A DNA stretch of 34,144 nucleotides from Actinomycetes bacterium (lineage in GTDB: Bacteria > Actinomycetota > Thermoleophilia > Solirubrobacterales > Solirubrobacteraceae), in contig JAJYUP010000020.1 of assembly GCA_021792455.1 (NCBI GenBank), positions 1 to 34,144 of the forward strand. Reading direction: 5' to 3'. Positions 29,159 to 34,144 of this stretch are shown one piece after another. How positions within the stretch are numbered: position 1 is the stretch's first letter; the number at the start of each line of letters is the position of its first letter. The notes beneath the pieces are model-generated. The model was given only the letters and a program-made list of their open reading frames with translations, made no database searches and was not told the origin of the DNA. The position numbers and the translations under genes were made by a program.

Positions 29159-30333
29159 AGAGCCTCGACGCAGTGCGCACTGCCGTCGTCGCCGTCGGCC
29201 AGACAGAGCATGGGCGTCGTCTCGATGCAAGCATGGCTGAGCTCGCGCGCGAGGCGATCGACAGGGCACTCGACTCGAAAGGCCTCACCCTCGAGGACAT
29301 CGACGCAGTCGTCGCGGGCAACATGGAGATGTTCGAGGGCATATACCTCGTCGATCAGCTGTTCGTCGGCGCGCTCGGCGCGCTTGGCAAGCCCCTCTAC
29401 AAGCTGAACACAGGTGGAACCGTCGGCGCGAGCACGGCCCTCGCCTGCTACCACCTCGTCGCCTCCGGCAGGCACGAGAGAGTGCTTGGCGTCGGTTTCC
29501 AGAAGCAGTCCGACGGCTCGACCCAGGCGGCGATCACGACGGTCGGAGACCCCGTCTGGGAGCGGGCGGTGATGGCGGGGGCGATCGGCAACTTCGCCTC
29601 GATGGCCTCGACCTACATCGCCGAAAGCGGCGTGACGCCAGAGCAGGCGGCGAAGGTTGCGGTGCTCGCCCGTCGCAACGCCTGCCTCAACCCCTACGCC
29701 CACCTGCGGATGCCTGACATCACCGTCGAGGAGGTGCTCGAATCGGAGATGCTCGCCTATCCGATCCACAGGCTCGACATGTGCCCATCCTCCGACGGTG
29801 CGGCCGCGATCGTGATGGCCTCTGAGGATGTCGCAGGCGAGATCGCCGATCAGCCGGCGTGGGTGCACGCGGTTGCGACGGTCCACGACCAGCAGTACAT
29901 GGGCGACAGCCCGAAGCGGCTCGCGGTGATGCGTTCGCTGAGGGGTGCCGCAGCGAAGGCGTACTCGATCGCAGGCATCGACTATCCGCTGCGTCAGCTC
30001 GACGTCGCCGAGGTCTATGAGCCCGCCTCATACGCTCTGCTCGCGATGTGCGAGAACCTCGGGTTCTGCGCGATGGGCGACGGCGGGCGCCTCATCGATG
30101 ACGGTGTGATCACGATGGAAGGGCAGCTGCCTGTCAATCCCTCTGGCGGGGTGCTCGCAACCAACCCAGTTGGGGCGACTGCGATGATCAGGGTCGTCGA
30201 GGCGGCCTCCCAGGTGATGGGCCTCGCCGGGGAGCACCAGATCCCTGACGTGAAGCTCGCGCTTGCGACCGGCTATGGAGGCAACGCGTGGACGGACATC
30301 ATCATCCTCGGCAGGCAGAGGCCGCGGCGTTGA
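29155..30333 (+). CDS. Thiolase-like protein, degenerate or variant active site
   Basis: The 392 residues match the thiolase family that travels with DUF35 proteins (acetyl-CoA acetyltransferase-like). The Cys position reads NTGGTVGAS, the usual HD/HN is YEPASY, and the C-terminal motif is NPSGGVLATNPVGATA in place of GGxxxGHPxGATG. Tyrosines in this loop resemble those proposed to act in Ltp2-type retro-aldolases, so a C-C lyase rather than a CoA-dependent thiolase is possible. GAGGAGG lies 8 bp before the ATG. It is followed by two OB-fold genes, the same order as known aldolase/DUF35 pairs. Confidence 0.85.
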   Translation: MKSLDAVRTAVVAVGQTEHGRRLDASMAELAREAIDRALDSKGLTLEDIDAVVAGNMEMFEGIYLVDQLFVGALGALGKPLYKLNTGGTVGASTALACYHLVASGRHERVLGVGFQKQSDGSTQAAITTVGDPVWERAVMAGAIGNFASMASTYIAESGVTPEQAAKVAVLARRNACLNPYAHLRMPDITVEEVLESEMLAYPIHRLDMCPSSDGAAAIVMASEDVAGEIADQPAWVHAVATVHDQQYMGDSPKRLAVMRSLRGAAAKAYSIAGIDYPLRQLDVAEVYEPASYALLAMCENLGFCAMGDGGRLIDDGVITMEGQLPVNPSGGVLATNPVGATAMIRVVEAASQVMGLAGEHQIPDVKLALATGYGGNAWTDIIILGRQRPRR

Positions 30334-30355
30334 GGTCCCTCAGGAGGTTTCTCAG

Positions 30356-30862
30356 ATGAGCGATCCAGATCCCCGCGTCCCCGCAGATCCCCGCGAGTTC
30401 AACCGCGAGCAGGCGAGGCGCATAGAACAGCAGGTGACGCTGCACTATCGGTTCGCCGCAGGAAAATACGCGAGCAGGTTCTTCGCCGCCCTGAGAGACG
30501 AAGGGAAGATCCTTGCAAGCAGGGACCGGCAGGGCAACGTGATGATGCCGCCAAGACCTGTGTGCGGGCTGTCAGGGCTGCCGATGGACGAGTGGGTGGA
30601 GGTCGGCCCTGGAGGCGTGCTTGCAGGCTGCACGATCGTCTATGTCCCGTTCATCGATCCGATGACGGGCGTGCAGCGACCCGTCCCCTACGGCTTCGGG
30701 CTCGTGCGGCTCGACGGCGCGGACACGAGCATCTACCATCTCCTCGACGAGACCGATCCGCAGCGCATCGGTGTGGGCAAGCGCGTCGAGGCGGTGTTCA
30801 AGCCGGTGCAGGAGCGCACGGGCTCTCTCGCCGACATCCGCCACTTCCGCCTTCTCGACTGA
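30356..30862 (+). CDS. DUF35-type OB-fold protein, zinc ribbon degenerate
   Basis: The 168 residues show a helical start (ASRFFAALRDEGKILASRDRQGNVMMPPRPVC) and an OB fold (AGCTIVYVPFIDP...PYGFGLVRLDGADTSIYHLLDETDPQRIGVGKRVEAVF). DUF35 proteins normally carry a CxxC...CxxC zinc ribbon between these parts; here only the single Cys in PVCGLSGLP is left, so zinc binding is doubtful. The family partners thiolase-like proteins and helps bind the acyl-CoA (as ChsH2 does with Ltp2). CAGGAGG sits before ATG 30356. Confidence 0.85.
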   Translation: MSDPDPRVPADPREFNREQARRIEQQVTLHYRFAAGKYASRFFAALRDEGKILASRDRQGNVMMPPRPVCGLSGLPMDEWVEVGPGGVLAGCTIVYVPFIDPMTGVQRPVPYGFGLVRLDGADTSIYHLLDETDPQRIGVGKRVEAVFKPVQERTGSLADIRHFRLLD

Positions 30863-30891
30863 CCCGCCTTCCCGACTGACAGGAGCGTGCG

Positions 30892-31326
30892 ATGGAAGAC
30901 ATCGTCTACGAGCAGAGGATCGAACTTCCCTACGTCTACACAGCCGGTGCAGCCCAGCGGGCCGCACTGCAGGGGTTGAGCGAGGGTCGCCTCGTCGCAT
31001 CGTCGGCAGGCGACTGGAGCAACGTGCCTGCCGCCCCGTTCGGGCCTGATGGCAGGCATCTGCGTGAGCTCTCAGATGCAGCCGACGAAGGCGTCGTCGC
31101 TGCCGCGACGAAGGCTCACCACCGGCCTGGTGCGCCTGTCTTTGCGCTCATCCGCATAGATGGCGCCTCGAACGTGATGCTGCATCGCATCGCAGGGCAG
31201 GAGGTGCCTGCCCCTGGGCAGCGTGTGCGTGCGGTGTGGGCGTCTGAGCGCAGCGGCTCGATCCTCGACATCGAGCACTTCGAGCTTCTCAGCGGCGACT
31301 CATCATCGCAGGGCGCCTCCTCGTGA
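30892..31326 (+). CDS. DUF35-type OB-fold protein, no zinc ribbon cysteines
   Basis: This shorter paralogue (144 residues) has the helical entry YTAGAAQRAALQGLSEGRLVASSAGDWSNVPAAPFGPDG, where no Cys remains, and an OB fold (VVAAATKAHHRPGAPVFALIRIDGASNVMLHRIAGQEVPAPGQRVRAVW). With the protein at 30356 it gives two OB-fold partners for two thiolase-like subunits, suggesting a four-component complex. GACAGGAG precedes ATG 30892; the stop overlaps the VOC start (GTGA). Confidence 0.85.
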   Translation: MEDIVYEQRIELPYVYTAGAAQRAALQGLSEGRLVASSAGDWSNVPAAPFGPDGRHLRELSDAADEGVVAAATKAHHRPGAPVFALIRIDGASNVMLHRIAGQEVPAPGQRVRAVWASERSGSILDIEHFELLSGDSSSQGASS

Positions 31327-31760
31327 GCGCCGCGGAGGGGGCAGGCCGCGTCGAGGGGCTCGCGCACGTCGGCATCATCCTCCCTGAGCTGCAGACCGCC
31401 GCGTCGCTGTTCTCTGAGAAGCTCGGGCTCGAGGTGAGCGGACCACATCCTGAGCCTGACCTCGGGCTCGAGGTGCTGTGGGTGAAGGCTGGCGAGACGG
31501 TGCTCGAGTGCATCGCGCCGACCTCACCTGACTCGCGGGCCGCCGCAGCCGTGCAGCGGGGCGAAATCGGGGTCCACCACGTCGCGCTGCAGGTGAGCGG
31601 GCTGGACGGTCTGCTCTCAGCGCTTTCGGAGGCAGGCGTGCCGATACGCGACTCGACCCCACGCCAGGGCGCTCATGGAACGCGCATCTCCTTTCTCGAC
31701 CCTGCTGCGAGCGGGGGCGCTTTGATCGAGCTGATCGAGGAGCCTGAGGGTGAGCGATGA
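31323..31760 (+). CDS. VOC protein, methylmalonyl-CoA-epimerase-like
   Basis: The 145 residues have AHVGIILPELQTAASLFSEKLGLE and a second module IGVHHVALQVSGLDGLLSALSEAGVP, ending GALIELIEE. Metal ligands His (AHVGI), Glu (VLECIA), His (VHHVAL) and Glu (LIELIE) are in methylmalonyl-CoA epimerase positions, so epimerisation alpha to a CoA thioester is likely. The GTG at 31323 overlaps the previous stop, and its end overlaps the CoA-transferase-like gene by 11 bp. Confidence 0.82.
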   Translation: MSAAEGAGRVEGLAHVGIILPELQTAASLFSEKLGLEVSGPHPEPDLGLEVLWVKAGETVLECIAPTSPDSRAAAAVQRGEIGVHHVALQVSGLDGLLSALSEAGVPIRDSTPRQGAHGTRISFLDPAASGGALIELIEEPEGER

Positions 31761-32637
31761 GGCGACGACGATGGCAGTGTGCCTCGCGCGCGAGATCAAC
31801 GAGGCGGATCTCGTCGGAATCGGACTTGGTACGCCTCTTGCGCTCGCGGCGGCGCTGCTCGCCCGTCGCACCCACGCGCGCGGTGCGCACCTCTTCACAG
31901 GCGGGATGGTCGTCCGTCCGCAGGCCGATCTGCTCAGCATCACCCTCGGCGCGAGCGCGCTGGCCGGGCGCTTCACGGGCTTCGTCAGCCATCTCGAGAC
32001 GATGGAGATGGCTGAGCGCCAGAGGATGACGCTGCAGTTTCTGCGCCCCGCTGAGGTCGATGGCTCAGGCAACATCAACACGAGCCGCATCGTCGGAGCA
32101 GACGGTGCGCTCACGCGTCTGCCTGGGGGCCTCGCGAGCGCCGACGTGCCGAAGCTGCTGCCTCGGCTCGTGCTCTACCACACCGACCATCGCCTTCGCT
32201 CGCTGCCAGCGGCTGTGAGCTTCATCACCGGCGCGGGCGGGGGCGACCCCGATCGCGGGGCCGCAGGGCCTGTTCGCCTCATCACCAATCGCGCGGTCTT
32301 CTCCTTCGAGTGCGGCCGCGCGCGCCTTCACAGCGTCCATCCTGGGCACACCGTCGAGGAGGTGCTCGAATCCACAGGCTTCCGCTGCGATGTCGAGGGC
32401 GTCGTGCAGACCGACGAGCCGACTGCCTTCGAGCTCGAGCAGCTGCGGATCGTCGATGAGCTCGAGCTTGCGGAGCTCGAGTTTCGGAGCACGAGGCGGG
32501 CGGCCGCAGCGAGGCTCGCGCGCGCTCTCGCGCAGGTGGAGATCGACGATTCGCGCGATGTCGCGGACCCTCAGCGCGCCTGCGAGGGAGAGGCGCCACC
32601 AACCAAGCAGCGTCAGGAGACCAGATGCCAGAGATGA
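31750..32637 (+). CDS. Class-I CoA-transferase beta-subunit-like protein
   Basis: The 295 residues match the beta side of glutaconate-CoA-transferase/IpdB-like proteins: GIGLGTPLALAAALLARR at the start, AEVDGSGNINTSRI in the middle, then VRLITNRAVFSFECGRARLHSVHPGHTVEEVLESTGF. The active-site glutamate region of true transferases is FTGGMV, with no Glu, as in IpdB. IpdAB hydrolytically opens the last steroid ring. The C-terminal ~30 residues are low complexity. It lies between two VOC genes, with its possible alpha partner at 33109. Start is GTG 31750. Confidence 0.8.
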   Translation: MSDEATTMAVCLAREINEADLVGIGLGTPLALAAALLARRTHARGAHLFTGGMVVRPQADLLSITLGASALAGRFTGFVSHLETMEMAERQRMTLQFLRPAEVDGSGNINTSRIVGADGALTRLPGGLASADVPKLLPRLVLYHTDHRLRSLPAAVSFITGAGGGDPDRGAAGPVRLITNRAVFSFECGRARLHSVHPGHTVEEVLESTGFRCDVEGVVQTDEPTAFELEQLRIVDELELAELEFRSTRRAAAARLARALAQVEIDDSRDVADPQRACEGEAPPTKQRQETRCQR

Positions 32638-33104
32638 GATTCGACCACGTTGCGATGCTCGTGCACGACCTCGACGAGTCCGTTGCGAAGTGGCGCACTG
32701 TGCTCGAGGTGCTCGACCCCGCCCAGAGCAGGGAGGTCGTCTATGGGGAAGGGGAAGAGGGAGGCGAGCGGATGCGCTGGGCGACGTTCGTCAACCCGGG
32801 CAAGACATCGATCCAGCTGTTCTCGCCCGCGGGTGAGGGCTTCCTGAAGAAGGTGCTCGCCAAGCGCGGGGAGATGGTGCACCACGTCGCGTTTCTCTCG
32901 AGCGACGTCGACGCGACCGTTCAGGAACTGCGCGATCGCGGGGTTCCGATCCTGCAGGAGCAGCAGACCGGCCCTGACACCTACCCATGGCTGCGGTGGA
33001 ACTTCGTTCCGAACGACTACTCTGGCGGGGTGCTGATCGAGGTCGCTCAGCGCTACCAGGTTGAGGATGGAAAGTGGGCGCCTGTCCCTGGTGACCCGCA
33101 GTAG
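32625..33104 (+). CDS. VOC (glyoxalase/epimerase-like) protein
   Basis: The 159 residues read FDHVAMLVHDLDESVAKWRTVLEVLDP, TSIQLFSP and, in the second module, EMVHHVAFLSSDVDATVQELRDRGVPIL, ending GVLIEVAQRY. His, Gln, His and Glu occupy the metal-ligand slots; Gln for the first Glu also occurs in some epimerases. It overlaps the CoA-transferase-like gene by 13 bp and precedes the alpha subunit by 4 bp, so it is part of the same tightly packed operon. A likely role is epimerisation or isomerisation of a CoA intermediate. Confidence 0.82.
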   Translation: MPEMRFDHVAMLVHDLDESVAKWRTVLEVLDPAQSREVVYGEGEEGGERMRWATFVNPGKTSIQLFSPAGEGFLKKVLAKRGEMVHHVAFLSSDVDATVQELRDRGVPILQEQQTGPDTYPWLRWNFVPNDYSGGVLIEVAQRYQVEDGKWAPVPGDPQ

Positions 33105-33108
33105 TGCG

Positions 33109-33912
33109 ATGGCGGAGCGGTGGACAAAGGCGCTCGACCGTCCAGGCAGCCTCGCTGCGGCGCTTTCAGGGATAGGAGACGGCGCGACGGTCGCGCTTGG
33201 GGGCGCTTCGCTGCAGCGCAAGCCGATCGCGGCGGTGCGCGCGCTCATCGACCTTCGACCAGCTCAGCTGCGCGTGATCTCCGTGCTCGGCTCCCTCGAC
33301 GTCGAGCTGCTGATCGCCGCAGGCGTCGTTGCTGAGCTGCACAGCGCAGGCGTCGGGCTCGACGGGGCCGGCCTCGCCCCGCGCTACCGGGCCGCGCGCG
33401 AGAGGGGATCCGTCAAGTTCGTCGAGTGGTCTGAGGGGACGCTGCTGTGTGCCCTCGAAGCGCAGGCGAGAGGCGTCCCCTCGCTGCCGACGTGGATGGC
33501 CCTGGGCAGCGACCTGCCCGCGCTCAACGACAACCTCCGTCAGGTGAGCGACCCGTTCACGGGCGAGCCTGTGATCCAGGTGCGCGCGCTCCACCTCGAC
33601 GCGGCGATCATCCACGTCAGTGGTGTCGACGTGCATGGCAACGCCTACGTAGATGGGGACATCGCCTTCGACGGCGCGCTCGCGAGGGCGGCGGACCGCA
33701 CGATCGTCACCTACGAGTCGCTGCGCCCAGCACAGCCTGAGCTCGCCTCGATCTCGCGTCTGTGGATCGACACCGTCGTCCCCGCCCCCTCAGGCGCGGC
33801 GCCGACGGGATGCCACGCCCTCTATCGCGCCGACCACGAGGTGATATCGCGGTGGGCGTCCGCCGGCGCGGAGGCGGACCCTGCGCTGCTTGCTGCAGGG
33901 AGCGGCGCATGA
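33109..33912 (+). CDS. Class-I CoA-transferase alpha-subunit-like protein (IpdA-like)
   Basis: The 267 residues follow the alpha subunit: IGDGATVALGGASLQRKPIAAVRALI, SLDVELLIAAG, FVEWSEGTLLCALEAQARGVPSLPTWMALGSD, and the family signature AIIHVSGVDVHGNAYVDGD. The RKP after the glycine stretch and the EG.L.C.L.A segment resemble IpdA of steroid catabolism more than acetate- or succinate-type transferases. The ATG at 33109 is the natural start; the open frame begins at 33061 inside the VOC gene. The stop overlaps the next gene (ATGA), its likely beta partner. Confidence 0.85.
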   Translation: MAERWTKALDRPGSLAAALSGIGDGATVALGGASLQRKPIAAVRALIDLRPAQLRVISVLGSLDVELLIAAGVVAELHSAGVGLDGAGLAPRYRAARERGSVKFVEWSEGTLLCALEAQARGVPSLPTWMALGSDLPALNDNLRQVSDPFTGEPVIQVRALHLDAAIIHVSGVDVHGNAYVDGDIAFDGALARAADRTIVTYESLRPAQPELASISRLWIDTVVPAPSGAAPTGCHALYRADHEVISRWASAGAEADPALLAAGSGA

Positions 33913-34144
33913 GCGGCGCAGGGCAGGCGGCGCTCACCGTCTCCGAGCTCGCGGACCTGCTCGTCGGCGCGCTCGCACGCGAGATCCTCGACTCTGGAGT
34001 CCGCGTCTTCGCCCTCACCTCGCCGGCGAGCGGCGTCGCGGCGCTTGCCGCACGCGAGCTCGGCGCCCGGCGCCTTGCGATCGCCGGCGGCTTCACCGCC
34101 CTCGACGCGGAGCCGGTGCCGAGCGTCTCGCTTGGAGAGGCGGG
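33909..34144 (+). CDS. Class-I CoA-transferase beta-subunit-like protein, cut by window edge
   Basis: The first 78 residues (LTVSELADLLVGALAREILDSGVRVFALTSPASGVAALAARELGARRLAIAGGF) match the N-terminus of IpdB/GctB-like beta subunits. The region where transferases have their glutamate reads IAGGFTALD, without Glu. The 4-bp overlap with the alpha gene makes it the natural partner. This leaves the beta-like protein at 31750 as an extra subunit. The C-terminus is outside the window. Confidence 0.72.
   Translation, partial: MSGAGQAALTVSELADLLVGALAREILDSGVRVFALTSPASGVAALAARELGARRLAIAGGFTALDAEPVPSVSLGEA

Overview
The window is high-GC, gene-dense bacterial DNA with overlapping start and stop codons (ATGA, GTGA, TGATG), several GTG starts, and a gene content typical of soil actinobacteria: a mycofactocin-type short-chain dehydrogenase (SDR), a luciferase-like flavin oxidoreductase and many CoA-linked catabolic families. 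A Thermoleophilia/Solirubrobacterales-like actinobacterium is a plausible host, but that is inferred from style and content only. I see no rRNA, tRNA, CRISPR array, insertion sequence or phage gene.

Almost every gene belongs to a catabolic family, and they fall into ten transcription units. (1) Leftward, an SDR cut by the window edge (1-237). (2) Rightward 406-4757: SDR, acyl-CoA ligase, TIM-barrel isomerase, SDR. (3) Leftward 7508-4695: VOC protein, ligase, SnoaL-like protein. (4) Leftward 14963-7681: enoyl-CoA hydratase, metallo-beta-lactamase (MBL) hydrolase, ligase, luciferase-like oxidoreductase, TIM-barrel isomerase, zinc alcohol dehydrogenase, EthD-like protein. (5) Rightward 15038-18872: HMG-CoA-synthase-like protein fused to an OB fold, SCP-x-type thiolase, VOC protein, mycofactocin-type SDR. 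(6) Leftward 20043-18907: SnoaL-like protein, cytidylyltransferase-like protein. (7) Rightward 20331-22272: AhpD-like protein, FAD oxidoreductase. (8) Rightward 22402-23666: SnoaL-like protein, carboxymuconolactone decarboxylase (CMD)-like protein. (9) A divergent pair: leftward 26863-23793 (CocE-like hydrolase, epoxide hydrolase) and rightward 27096-27887 (SDR). (10) Rightward 28055 to beyond 34144: two thiolase-like subunits, two DUF35-type OB-fold proteins, two VOC proteins and three class-I CoA-transferase-like subunits, the last one cut.

The strongest structure not explained by the genes is a shared 14-bp, CG-centred inverted repeat, consensus about ACCAANCGNTTGGT. I find nine copies (335, 356, 7522, 14981, 20058, 20159, 22381, 26889, 28029), and each transcription-unit head has at least one. 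CAA at positions 3-5 is invariant in all nine and the central CG is kept in eight. At several sites a -10-like hexamer starts on or just after the operator, and the start codon follows so closely that the mRNA may be leaderless. This looks like one regulon under a single TetR-type repressor that is not encoded in the window.

Taken together, the genes look like a pathway that activates carboxylated, probably cyclic (terpenoid-, steroid- or polyketide-like) compounds as CoA thioesters and breaks them down. Steps available are oxidation by SDR/ADH/flavin enzymes, isomerisation, hydration, epoxide or ester hydrolysis, thiolysis or retro-aldol cleavage, and IpdAB-like ring opening. The substrate cannot be read from the sequence. 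Several members carry altered active sites: a CocE-like protein with Ala at the serine nucleophile, thiolase-like subunits without Cys/His motifs, DUF35 proteins without zinc cysteines, an HMG-CoA-synthase-like protein without its cysteine, and CoA-transferase-like subunits without the usual glutamate. The cluster may therefore contain chemistry that family-name annotation would miss.
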